DNA of 64,000 bases from contig NC_089425.1 of assembly GCF_013426205.1 (NCBI RefSeq), positions 1,860,001 to 1,924,000 of the forward strand, written 5' to 3'. Shown here piece by piece: positions 1 through 11,690 of this stretch. Numbering within the stretch: position 1 is the stretch's first letter; each line of letters begins with the position of its first letter. The DNA comes from Metarhizium brunneum. Its lineage: Eukaryota > Ascomycota > Sordariomycetes > Hypocreales > Clavicipitaceae. Below the pieces are notes generated by a model. It was not told where the DNA came from and did no database searches. It worked only from the letters and a program-made list of their open reading frames with translations. The position numbers were made by a program, and so were the translations under genes.

Positions 1-213
1 ACCACACAAACCTTTCCCTGCACAAACCATCTTCCCTCAACTCCACACGCCTACTGCATCACGTCGTCGCGCGCCTCCCTCTCCAAGCGTCGACTCTCTC
101 TCCCTCTAGCTCTCAGTACACTGTACTGCAGACAATTTACGGCTGTCATCTGCAATTTCTCCTTCCTCCTTCCCCGCAGCTTGCTACGTGCTTAACGTGG
201 CGGTTTTGCAGCC

Positions 214-2076
214 ATGTCTGAATTCTTAGGGTACGCCAGAGCAAATTTTGCGTCTTGACCACGTACCTCCTCTGACGGTATCTTAGCTCTCGCATCTCAC
301 TGATATCCAAGAGCGACATTCGGTAAGTTCCCAAGCCTATCCATTGGGCTTGTTGCGACGTGACTCGCTGACCGGTACTGCAGCTATGCTGGAACTCTAC
401 ATGAAATCAACTCGGATGAGTCTACGGTATCCCTCGAAAATGTTCGTTCTTTCGGCACCGAGGGCCGAAGGGGAAGACCCGAGGAGGAGGTTTCCCCGTC
501 TGACCAAGTGTATGAGTACATTGTGTTTCGTGGCAGTGACGTAAAGGATCTGCGAATCGAAGAACATCCTGGTATCAAGGAGACAAAACCTCCCGCCATA
601 CCAGATGACCCAGCCATTGTCGGGGTAAGTACAGCACATCGCATTGAGATCCCCTCCTAGTCCATTGTGTGATGAAATATTTGCGGATGTAAACATTTGT
701 CATATCGGAAAGCGCAAAAAACAATGTCGAGATTTCCGTTGCCTTCCTTCTGATCTTGGGACAATTTTTCCTTTACTTTTTATTCAAACCCGTATTTGCC
801 ATGAAGCGAAGCTGACCAGCATATTAAGGCTCGAGCTAGAGATGTTCAGCAACCACAACAACCCTCGAATGGAGGGTTCCAACCTCCCTACCCTCCCCAA
901 AACAACTTCTATGGCGGACCGCCACCACCCAACTCTTGGGGTCGCGGTGGCGGTCCTGGCCCTATGCCAGGCCCTGGCTTTGCCGGAGTACCTTACCCTC
1001 CGCCTCCGGGATGGTTACCTCCTGGTCAAGGATTCCCGCCAGGTCCAGGACCCTGGAGCAACCCTCAGTTTCCTGGTGGCCCTGGCGGTCCTCCAGGACC
1101 AGATGTAGCCCAAAGGGGCCTGCCATCTGGCCCGTCGCAGGATGTCAAATCAGGCACAAGTGCAGATCCAGCGAAAACATCTGGCCCCGTACCGACTGAA
1201 CCAAAGTCTCTTGCCCAAGGTGGACGACAACCTGCCAATGCACCAAATCCACCGGTAGATTCCAAACCCTCAGCTGAGGAAGTAAAGGCTGTTGCCACGA
1301 ACCTAAGCAATGGCTCTGCATCCGCCAAGAACAAGGCACATACACGGCCCACACCTGTTGTTCCCCTTACGGGCAATGCTTCGAAACCTTTTCAACTTCC
1401 CAATACTGGGAAACCAGCTCCTTCTGCCAGTGCAAGGACTGCCTCAACTGCGGCACCTGCTAGTGTTGAAGATGCCACTAGTGCCGCCCGGGCTGCAGTT
1501 GCCGTTGCAATGGCCCAGCTTGGCAATAGTGGAAGTACCGCCATGGACAATCTGACGAGCAAAGTCAACGAGATGAGAGTCCACGCCAACAGGGGAACGT
1601 CTAGCAGCCGTGGCCGTGGGCGAGGCGGGCGACAAGGAGCTGCAAAGGTTGAAGTCCCTGACTCTGATTTCGATTTCGCTCAGTCTAATGCGAAGTTCAA
1701 CAAGGAGGATATTGTCAAGGAGGCTATTGCTAGTGGCGATGTAATCGAATCTCCAAGCGAGACTGTTATCAAAGAACCTGAGACACACCCAGGTAATACT
1801 GATCCGTACAACAAGTCAAGATCATTCTTCGACAACATCTCTAGCGAATCTAGAGAGAGAGCCGAAAACGGTGGCCAGAAACCTGGTGGGCGAGAGTGGC
1901 GAGGAGAGGAACAGCGCAAAAATATGGAAACTTTCGGCCAGGGTAGCGTTGATGGTGGATACCGCAACTACCGTGGCCGCGGACGAGGCCGTGGAGGCCG
2001 TGGCAGAGGAGGATATGGCCGAGGCGGACGTGGTGGTAACCGCCCACAATATCCGGCGACTGTCGCCGACCAGTAA
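214..2076 (+). CDS. SCD6: Scd6/Sum2/Lsm14-family mRNP protein
   Basis: Exons 214-230, 287-322, 384-624 and 829-2076 give 513 aa. Phases agree at every junction. The first 80 or so residues, split over three small exons, form the LSM14 domain (start MSEFLGSRISLISKSDIRY, then SLENVRSFGTEGR and the end VYEYIVFRGSDVKDLRIEE). A Pro/Gly/Gln-rich linker follows, then the FDF motif near residue 379, the FFD box near 431 (SRSFFDNIS), a TFG box (METFGQGS) and a C-terminal Arg-Gly-rich tail. This is the complete domain order of Scd6, Sum2, CAR-I and RAP55. Known family members bind mRNA and eIF4G through the RGG tail, repress translation, and join Dhh1/Edc3 in P-bodies. The last acceptor is uncertain by 9 nt, because an in-frame AG at 818-819 would add three residues. 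The start is fixed by the LSM domain. Confidence 0.93.
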
Positions 2077-3211
2077 AGACGAAGCAGGACGGCGAGACCT
2101 GCCCATGACGATGACTGGGCTATTAATAGCCGCCTTCCATCTATTATCAACGACATGAACATTCTACAACCTTTGGGAAGCATTCTGGACGCTCTATGAT
2201 CTGAACAAATGCACATATTCTCTTGTGTCTCATTCGTGCCTTGATTCTTTCTTTCTTTTCATCATCCGGGTCTGTAATAGTGTAACAACATATTTGGGAT
2301 CTTTCTAAGGCGCACCGTGGCTCAAGCGACTAGGTGCAGGGTGCGCATGTCTTTTTAGGCGGCAGTGGGACATGGAAAAAATGATGTTCTTCATGGAAGA
2401 TCAAACAAGCAATGGGAGTTTGGATTTGGATTTACGCAAGGGATGAGGGGGCAGGTTAACGTGAAACATGACGCACGCTGCATGGCTGGAAAGACGATTA
2501 CTTCCTTTTAGTTTTTGATACTCTTCACAAAGCGGGATTGCAGGCTGACATCTTCAATGACGTCAAAGCCAAAAGTGTAAACCAATGGTCCGTGACCTCT
2601 AAATTTGGAAAATGCGCTTGATTCAAAATAGTGCTGGGCTTCTCACAACTGGAAGGATTGGCCACTATCAGAGAATATGACTATCGAGCTCAAGTTGTGA
2701 ATCCAGAAGCATGTGCATGTGAATGTGATTATCCTGGACAAAGATTAGACTCTTAGCATGACCTCGCCATGCGTCGGACATGCTGGTAATGATTAGATGT
2801 ACAAAAGATGAAATGGTATGAGTTGTTGCAGCCGTGGCCCTGGGGCACTTTGTGGGTGAACAAAGGCAAACATCGAAGGAGCCCGTACAATTCAGGATCG
2901 TTATTTGGTTGCGTCTTCTTTTTGAAGGCGGCAGGAGTTGGTGTGTGGTGGACAGAAACCCCACCAGACAAGCTCGGCGTGACACAAAACTGCTCCGAAG
3001 TGCCACATCAAGGTGATTAAGCATGATTGGGTTGAACATGGCCAACTTGCTTGCCCTTCGACGCACTTCCGCTTCTATTGTCGCCCATCCGTCAAACTTG
3101 TGTGTGAATGCAGCCAGTCTATCGGCATTGGATCTATCTTGCGTCTGATATCTGGCCGCAGTCATCGAATTTGCAACTACGACCCGAGCAACAGGCAGGC
3201 TGCACTGCGCC
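2077..3211. other. Intergenic region, Scd6 3' flank and Rqc1 promoter
   Basis: No gene is supported here. A reverse open frame at 2668-3234 has no recognisable domain and overlaps the start of the next gene. I see no tRNA-like fold or repeat. Confidence 0.6.
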
Positions 3212-5458
3212 ATGTCGAGTAGACAGCTACGCAAGCTCCAGCAGCAAAAAGAGCTGGAGAGAGCTCAACTAAATACCCAAGAGGACCCCGAGGGGGGCGA
3301 ATATGTCGAAGAGCCTGCCAAAGCGGCGCCCAGGCCACGCCCGAACCTGTTCGCAGCCTTGGGAGGCGAGGATAACGACGAAGAGGAGGAGAAGGAGGAG
3401 GACAACGGCGTGCCGTTAATGGAACCGCCAGAATTGCCTACAGCCGAACCAGCTCCTAGCGACCCGAAAAAGAGCAGGAAGAGAAAGAAGAAGAGTAAAA
3501 AGGCCAAGACTGCCGCTACGACCCAGGCAGCTCATGAAAACGCCAAGGAGGACGAGGACGAGGACGAGATTGACAAGGCCATCAAGGAGCTCAAACTTGG
3601 CGATTCGAAGATGAATTCTGGTTTCGGGAAAGATAAGCCAGACAGCGAAGCGATAGGGCCACGGAAGCGAATGAATGAGCTGCTATCCATCAACCCGTAC
3701 CACCTGAAAGCCATCAACGAAATGCGCAACCTATTCGGCCGCGAGGTCATCGAGTCCGCCAACGCAGAGGAGCAGCAAGAGCAGCAGAACCGCAGAAGGC
3801 GGCAGCATGTGTCCCGACAAGTTGATCTGGAGACGTATCTGCGAGAACCGCCTGGCGCCAAGAAGCTGCCTGAAGTATCGCTACGACGGAATATATTTGT
3901 GCAGGGCAAGGATCACTGGCCACGCCAGTCGGCGGGCGGTTTGACCATGAAGGAGATTGGCAAGTCGGACGATGGATTGTCGACTGAATACGCGTATCTT
4001 CACGATGACAATTATGATTCCGTGCAACGGGTTTTCTGGGCCTTGGTGCAAGTCGGAGATCCAATGCGCATGGTGCATTTGCTCAAGGAAGCTCGTAAGT
4101 ACAAATCTTTGATGGCATATTTCTTTATTTCCATACTATTATTTATTTATTTCTTCCCCTGAAGTTTTCACCATTGGAGAGGAAAACAAAGCTAATATGA
4201 GTGGATTTCTTGTGCAGCATATCATGTTTCAACACTACTCCAAGTCAGCAGTGTAGCAAAGCAGGACCAAAATATGGCGTTGGCGGCGGAACTTTGCGAA
4301 CGAGCGCTATTCACCTTTGGGAGAGTAACCACATCTGCATTTCGCCAAGATATCGAGCACGGCCGTGCTCGTTTTGACTTTAAACGCCCGGAGAATCGCC
4401 AGTTCTGGCTTGCCGGGTTTCACTACCTGCGCAGCTTGATACGAAAAGGCACTTTTCGGACGGCTCTTGAATGGGCCAAGCTGCTGTATTCTTTGGATCC
4501 TGTGGATCCATACGCAATGAGACACTATATTCACTTGCTGGCTCTGCGAGCCCACGAGTCAAGGTGGTTGATTGACTTCACCAAGCAAATGGAGCTTGTT
4601 GCAGATCACCCAGACATTGTCTATCTGCGACAAAGCCTCGTGCTCGCCAAGCTCCAGATCAACGACGGACGCGGGGCTCGGCAAATTCTCCAACATGGGA
4701 TTAAGACGGTGCCCTGGCTGTATTGCGCCTTGTTCCAGGAGCTAAATCTCGATGCACCGCCTTCCATATGGGGCATCAGCGCAGACTCGGATTCCCGAAA
4801 GTTCTGGGTGAAATTGTACATTCACCAGACCAGGGATCTGTGGAACAATGCCCAGGCCACGGCGTTGTTGCAACAAGTAGCCAAGGATCTGGAAAAGGTG
4901 GACGTGGCGTCTCTTCCTTTGCAAGACCCGGTCGTCGATCGCGGCGTGACGAGATTAGCCTACCTCGAGGGTCAAACGGCACTGCTTGCCGTGGCGCCGC
5001 GGGATCTGTTGGATGCACAGCCAAATTACGAATTTGATCCCTTGCCGCCACTGCTGGAGCAGAATGTTTTCACGGCGCAAAGTGCACGACTACCTTGGGG
5101 ACAGGCTGGGGGCAGTCACGACGAGGAGGATGAGCACGGGGGCCACGGCCGTGTTGCAGATCTAGTGGCTCGCATGCAAAATCAGCTGGCTCAGCGAGGC
5201 GTGGCGCCAGGGGGAGGAATGATGGGCATGATGAACAATGCCGTGGAAGAGGACGATGACGATGCCGATGACGATGACGATGAAATCAGGGCGCTGAGAG
5301 AGGCAGATGATGAAGAGTTGATGAGGGACATGGAGGCCTACGTGAGTTGGGGTAGAGAGCAGGGCATTCTGGGCCCATTGATGCAGATGCTGGGCCACCT
5401 GGGCGTTGGTCGACGGGCTAATGACGAGGGAGACGATGATGAAGAGGATGCGCGATAG
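3212..5458 (+). CDS. RQC1: Ribosome quality control complex subunit Rqc1 (TCF25/Nulp1 family)
   Basis: Exons 3212-4094 and 4218-5458 (one 123-nt intron, split Pro codon) give 707 aa. The N-terminus (MSSRQLRKL) leads into acidic and Lys-rich low-complexity segments. The conserved TCF25 core follows: LLSINPYHLKAINEMRNLFG, then YDSVQRVFWALVQVGDP and KEAPYHVSTLLQVS over the intron, and a helical-repeat region rich in Leu and Trp to about residue 600. The C-terminus is strongly acidic (DDDDADDDDDE). In yeast Rqc1 acts with Ltn1, Rqc2 and Cdc48 on stalled 60S subunits to extract and degrade nascent chains; that role is taken from the family. Length matches fungal homologues. The ATG is the first in frame with the conserved N-terminus. 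Confidence 0.92.
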
Positions 5459-8400
5459 GAGGAGACAGGCACGAAGCGGCTGTTGAAAAGGCACTTGTTG
5501 TGTATGCTAGGAGTTGCAATAGTGGTATGATTCCAACTTTGGGCTTGGGATCATCACGGCGTCTGCAGGATGAAACAAGACCCGAATTGAAGGCCAGAGA
5601 AGGGTCTCTACGGAGTACGACGACAAGATCTACCGGGCATATCGCAACATGCCAGGGCCCACAATCATGCAGTAACCCCAAGACAGCAGAGGAGCGTTGC
5701 ACTACAACAGTTGCACTCGTGGAACGAAACATGTTCAGGTTAGATCCCGATGCCTAGCCAACAAGCACATCCCTGGCATTTAACATTGCGCCGTGCGAAA
5801 ACATGGGTTCGGATTCTCGCCGATGCCTGAGCGGATCCCCCACAACCCGCACTAAAAATGCCTGAACAAAAAGGAAAGAAAAAAAAGCTAAAACCCATGG
5901 CCATGCGCTGCTCCCAGCTTCCGGACAAAGAAAACATGACACACATGATTGTACATATGTACAGCTGGTTTGGTGGGGGAAAAGACAACACACAGACAAG
6001 GGCACGAGACTGGTCTAGAAGATGCATATCCCGGATGACGGCGGGGGCAAGTGTAGTACTACCATCTGATAATATTACCCTGTACTCCGTACTCCCTACC
6101 CAAGGTGGCATTCCTTCCCTCTCTTCCGTGTCTGCCCTCGGCAAAAAGGGTATTTCCGGGCAAATTAGGCGACGGAGAGTCCGAATGCCTCCATTCGAAC
6201 ATGGGAGAAAACATGGATATATGATTCGTGCGGCAGAGACTGGCGTCCTGTTCCGAGACATTGTGGGCTAATTTTTTCTAAGAAAAAAAAAGCGCAAAAC
6301 GCCATTCTTTTTCCTCACAGAATCGAGGGGCTCAGAGCCAATCCGTAATAAGCGGTTGATTAGACATTCTCGGCTAATATGCGACTGGCTGACAGGAGGC
6401 TGTCTAAGTATAGCAACCGAGAATGAAGGAAAATGAGGAACAGCAAAACGGCTTCATGCAGATCAGGATAAAGATGTACATATGTACGTATGTATGTATT
6501 CTGACGGGGTTGGCATCGGCAGTGGACTGGGGCTGTCGTGATGGGAGGCGTACAGGGTATTTCTGACAACTTTCGTCATTCGCTGCACGTACATAGGAGG
6601 AGCGATTTGGAACATCCAGTCGGCAATGACATCGACTTTCCCAAGCTCCATTCGCCGTGGGGCATATCTACTAGTTCCATGGCCTCGCCAAGGTCTGGTC
6701 GTTCTTATGCCACTGGCCTGGCCATCGGAATCTGCTCCATCAATCAGGTCGCACTGGCTGCCAACTTGAGTAGAGCAATTGGCTATCCCACAGATGCCTG
6801 ACGTTCGATGCTACTGCTCCAACACGAATGCACTCGGCTTCGGGTCAGTGTCGGTCGAGGTAGTACCAGCTCGGAGTCAAATTTGGCAGCACGGGCGCAC
6901 GGGCTGCAGCAACATGCGCGTTTACAACACCTGCATTGCCCAACCATGCGACCGGTACAAACATCTGTCATTTTGGCTCGTGTCTGTGTAAGCGTTACCT
7001 GTACTCCGTAGGTGGCCACACAAACGGCCATCATGCATATGGAGACATGGATTTCACCTCGTTCATTTACGGCCGAGTCGGACGAGACTGGTGGCGGGGC
7101 GGAAGCTTCTGACACAACCAGCAGCGCTAACACAGTCTTGTGTGGTGGTGTTGACGGAGCTGGCTGTTGTTACACGGTATCCCTGAACTTGTTGCATCGA
7201 GGGACGGAGGACGGTGCCGGTAGCTTGGAGAGGGCAATGACGGACGAGCTCATGTATGACATATAGTCCATGTTCTTTGTGGAATAGACGCAACCACGGC
7301 CAACTACACGCAGCCAGTCAATAGTGCCGACCATTCGTTGTTTTGCGGTTCGCCGAAGGCCCCTGTGGTGAAATCTTCCATGCAGATCGAATTGTTTCCA
7401 CTTTCCGCCATTCAATCCGTCGTACGGAGTACAAGGACGAGAGCGAGTGGCAGGAAGGACATGCCAGGACAGTGCCTGAGAAGACACATCAATGTCTAGT
7501 TGTCCCCTCTTGACCCCACAAGTAGCGACTGGTCATTTTCCGACACCGAGGCTCGAGACAGAATGTCCAAGGACAGCTGAGTGCACTTGTACGGAGTCGT
7601 AGCACTACTATGTATGTATAATAGTTGTGATATATGCCGTGTCTCAAGGTCCGCGTCCTGGGGTCGAGCTCCAGCGGGGTCGATACAGCAATGAGTCGTG
7701 CTTCAAGACCTCCAGGTCACCACCACCCGCCGAGCCTGATTCCACAACACACCATGGCGATTGCTCGTTTACGGGAACTCCCGCATTTTTCGAAACAACC
7801 ACCTTGGTGACGGCTTCTTTAAGCGGCTACAACATTACTCCGGTGGTAGTGAGGATTTGAAGTGGTGACATCCATGCCCAAATCCAGAAAGCGATCTACC
7901 GAGTGCCGAGTTTGAAACGCATAAATGGATGTGCTATGGTAGACTCCTCACGTCGACTTGGTGGTAACATCGCTTGCTATGCCCTTGTTAGGCGGTAATC
8001 AGTTCATGTAAGCTTCTGGTGTGGCCCTGTAATAAGAAGGCATGACAGGGAATACGTGCCCTTGGATGGGCGGAAAACTTCGCATCACTGGCGGAAAGCT
8101 TGTTTTGTTATCGGTGGTCCGCGGTACATATGCACACCTTCGCATCTGGGAGGTCAGTGTCTCCACGACTCTTAAACGTCTTGGGCTGCGCCCTGACGGG
8201 CCAGGTCATGTTGTTATGTAGGCCTCTTCGGGTACGATTTCACAAAGAATGCCAGAAACAAGACGCGCGTCGTGCTGTTTTGCCGACCAGGATACCGAGT
8301 AGTGCTCCGGACACATCGACCGCTTCCAACGGCGATTCGAAGAACGAGCCTGCCATGAAGACGAAAACAAATAGATCAGAAGTATGTACTCCGTACTCCG

Positions 8401-9501
8401 TACCATGTGGCTCGGGTCCCCTTGGCCGCCTGGCAGCTCCTTCACATCCATCCCATGCAGAATCCCTGGACACCCTGGGGGCCATGCGGCGGCGGGGTTT
8501 CCCTGCCCAAAGCTGTCCAATCTAGTGGCTGCACCAGGGTTGTGATGGGGAGCTTGGCGTAAGGGGGAGGACAATGGGTTCAGACCTGATCACGATACAC
8601 CGTGAACGAGTTGTACCGACGGACGGGCACGGGGAACAGCAAGGCGTAGCCTGCCAGGGTTTGACCATTGAATGTCTGCGGAAGATGACCCATCACTGCC
8701 ACCCTTGCCCCAAGCGCGCGAGAGCCGACCGACTGCCTGCTCGCCTTGGCCCGGTTGACTGGCTTCCATGGCTTCCAGGTACTTTTGATAATCCGACAAA
8801 TGGAGCGGCAGGGTCAGTCTGAACACTGGAGTATACTTGTGGATATACGGAATACAGCTGAGGCAATAGCGGTGGGCAAATATGTAGTACTTTTTGCCTT
8901 CCCCTGCACTTCATAAAGGCGCTTGAGGCACCTTTGGAATCCAACACGTCGTATTCCAAACAAGTATGTGGCTGGCCTGTGATGCAAGTTTCGCAATGAT
9001 CAGAGAAGATATGGATTTTGCCACACTCCTGCAAGTGTCTCTCACCACTGACCTAACTCCGCGGTTAGTGGCTTTCTGCTGCATCTTCAAACAGGGGTGA
9101 ACCCCCGACCGATTCGGCCGAGGCGCTGGTTGTGCAGTCCTGGGGCCCAGTACTCCGTAGTAGCAATACTAATAGTACCACTGCCCATTTGAGGTCAACT
9201 CAGTGCCATGACAAGACGATGCGATACGCTTTTGAAAGAGTGCCATCATGGCCGCAGGTCCGCCAATTTGCACACCCTCTTCAGTTGGAAAGAAGCACCA
9301 ATGGTCCCTTGGCTGCATGAGCTGGAAATATGACACCATGTGTAGTTCGGTTTGGAATGGCGCTTGAAATGCAGCTTGGGAACACCAAAAACTCAGCTCA
9401 TCATCAGCGTTGGCTAGCAGTGGCGTGTCTGAGGTCGGTTCAGTAACTTACTTGGCTGTTGGTAGTCCCTTGCACACCGTCGACGTATTGAATCATTTGC
9501 C

Positions 9502-9568
9502 CCTCTTTCTTTCCTTGTCTCCCTCTCTCTCTCTCTCTCCTCTCTCTCTATGTGTGTGTGTGTGTGTG
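9502..9568. repeat. CT tract joined to TG dinucleotide repeat
   Basis: A pyrimidine tract dominated by CT dinucleotides (about 9502-9549) runs directly into about nine TG units (9551-9568). It is a simple-sequence repeat in non-coding DNA. Confidence 0.85.
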
Positions 9569-10880
9569 CACGGCCCATATCTGAAATGGAAGTCTCCGTT
9601 CTGATCCACGCAACCTCTCCCCTGAGGGTAGCAGTTGTCCATAAGGAACCACTTGGGCAGTGGAAACTTGAAACTATGTTATGGTCTCCCATCGCGTCAT
9701 TTATCAACCCAAACTGAAATGCGCAGGTCGTAAATGTCAGTTGCGTGACAGGTGGCACAATAGCCATAATTGCGCTTCGTAGCGATGCGCAAACCCGTTC
9801 TGTGATTTGGCGGGGTCTCGATATAATTTAGGACTTTTTGTCCCAGCAAATTCGGCCATTGCCTACGGTACACCATTCACCTCTTTCTGCTCTTAGCTAT
9901 GAGGTAGTTAGGGACGGTCTTGACCACCCGGTGCCAGAGAGTGACTCAAGGGGGCGCAGATACTTATTGCATCCCGCTGTACGGAGTACCAGCTATGTGA
10001 TGGCCTCGAGGCTACTGTTTGTAGGGTGTCAGTAGTGTCCATACCGAACAAGAAACGAGTGCGATACGTCCCTGGGTGCCTAATTACTAACATCTCCTGG
10101 AACTCCAGTCGACGCCTCCCCAAAAAACAAGGCCGGCTCCCCGTTTTCCAATCTCCATTCTCTCGGCCGTTCATCACCAGTTGGTACCCACACGCCGCCC
10201 ACCAGGTTAGGCCACCCCGAGAGGAGTGGAGAGAGACAGGAGGAAGCTGGGACAAAACGAAAAGCCCTCCGATAATATTTCTCCGTAATCCGTATAATTG
10301 TGCAGACTAGCCCAAAGACCGGAGAAGGGTACCCAAGGTTAATGAAGTGGATAGCACGGAGCAATGCGACGCAGGGCGGACATGGCCTGGCTTGCCTGAT
10401 GTGATGTGAGGGACATTGGTTTGTGTGCGTGACTTTTGTCATCATGATGTACCCGCGCTTTGCCCCTGTATTTTGGACCAGACCGGACCAGACTTGGGCA
10501 AGTGCACACCAGAGCAGCAGAGCAGCCAGCTGCCATTACTACTACCAGTTTGCCAGTCACATACGGAGTACCCAGGTATCTACATGTATGGCCCGGTGTA
10601 CTATGCGCCGCGCCTGCCTTGCTTCCTCAGTGACCCCGTCAGCTCGTGCATCGACTCCAGTATCGTACGCACTCGGTTCAACGGGACTCCCTCGTCCCTC
10701 CTCTCCTCACCTTGACCCATTCCCAAAAGCCACATTTATCAAAGCCCACTTTTCACTTTCCCTGCTTGGGAATTGCTTCCGACAACCTGCAGCTGCAGCC
10801 TGATGGCCGGCTTTGTTCTGCGATCCTTGTCCACCCTAGCCCTTAACTAATACTACTACGTATCCTCTTCCCCCCATCTT

Positions 10881-10913
10881 CATACATACATACATACATA
10901 CATACATACATAC
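10881..10913. repeat. CATA tetranucleotide microsatellite
   Basis: About eight perfect CATA units lie some 780 bp upstream of the Zn2Cys6 start codon. Shorter relatives occur near 6478-6500 and 54481-54497. Confidence 0.9.
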
Positions 10914-11538
10914 TGTCGAGCTTCCAGACGCATGTTGGCTGCCGTCTGTTGTGCGAGGACTCCGTGCGTGCATCGCCATATCGGCCGCTTTCTCTCTCTC
11001 GGCCGACAAGACTTGGTGCGTTGGCCGGAGCCTTGCACAAAGTTTCAACGTTGTGCTTGTTTCCTCCGTCCTAGCGCGGGCCGCCTCAAACATTGTAGCT
11101 GATCCCTACTCGGCACAACAATTGCGCCCAATTGAACCTGGTCCGGCTGTGCCCACCGGAGGTGTGGCCACCCTGATCTGCACAGACTTGGCGAGCCCCC
11201 AAGCCTCCTCAGCGCTTGCCAGTTTCCTGTGCTGCGCTTCGATCTCTTCTCATTCTACTACGTACTACGAACACATGTTTGACGTCTGTTCCTCGAGCAT
11301 GGCATGATTCCACGAGCATCTCAAATCCAGCGGAGCAAAACGCTTGGCCCAGTGACTTGACGAGGCTTTGGACCAAACAACAACACCCCGCGAGCAGACC
11401 CCAGTGCTTTTGTCACGCATCGTGGGGGACTCGCCCTGCATCGCTCCTTGGTTTTGACTGGCTACTCTGCGGCTCTGTTCTAGCTTTTCTCCTTCATCTT
11501 TCGTCTTGCTTGCATACCGAATTGCAGAACCTGCCCGG

Positions 11539-11667
11539 ATGACAATGACCCGCGTCTTGCCCCCACGACTGCAATATCCGACACCTGCAAATTGACCTCA
11601 TCCCACCCTCCGACTCCGAATACGACCCATCCTCGATTTTCGGATGATAGCGGCATTTGTCATCTAA
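11539..11667 (+). promoter_or_regulatory. Two upstream ORFs before the Zn2Cys6 regulator
   Basis: An 18-codon ORF (11539-11595, with a second in-frame ATG at 11545) and a 7-codon ORF (11644-11667) both end before the main ATG at 11691. They matter only if transcription starts upstream of 11539, which the sequence alone does not prove. Confidence 0.45.
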
Positions 11668-11690
11668 AAGCGCAAAGCATTTCCACTACA

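Larger units (their letters stand above)
5459..11690. other. 6.2 kb gene-free region upstream of the Zn2Cys6 regulator
   Basis: Open frames here are short, mostly lack an ATG, and match no domain I recognise. By eye it holds nine copies of TACTCCGTA or its complement, starting at 5609, 6083, 7002, 7423, 8387, 8394, 9151, 9980 and 10562. It also has a pyrimidine tract joined to a TG repeat (9502-9568) and a CATA repeat (10881-10913). The last kilobase is pyrimidine-rich like a fungal promoter and leader. It is probably an extended promoter or 5' leader, possibly with non-coding transcripts. Confidence 0.55.

Noticed and set aside
2300..2350. Possible tRNA-like or Pol III element after Scd6
   Set aside because: It ends in a short T run but has no recognisable A and B boxes or cloverleaf pairing.
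2668..3234. 188-codon reverse frame before Rqc1
   Set aside because: It overlaps the Rqc1 start and shows no family similarity or codon bias.
8100..8525. 141-codon frame in the first large gene-free region
   Set aside because: No ATG start, no domain, and it contains two copies of the intergenic 9-mer.
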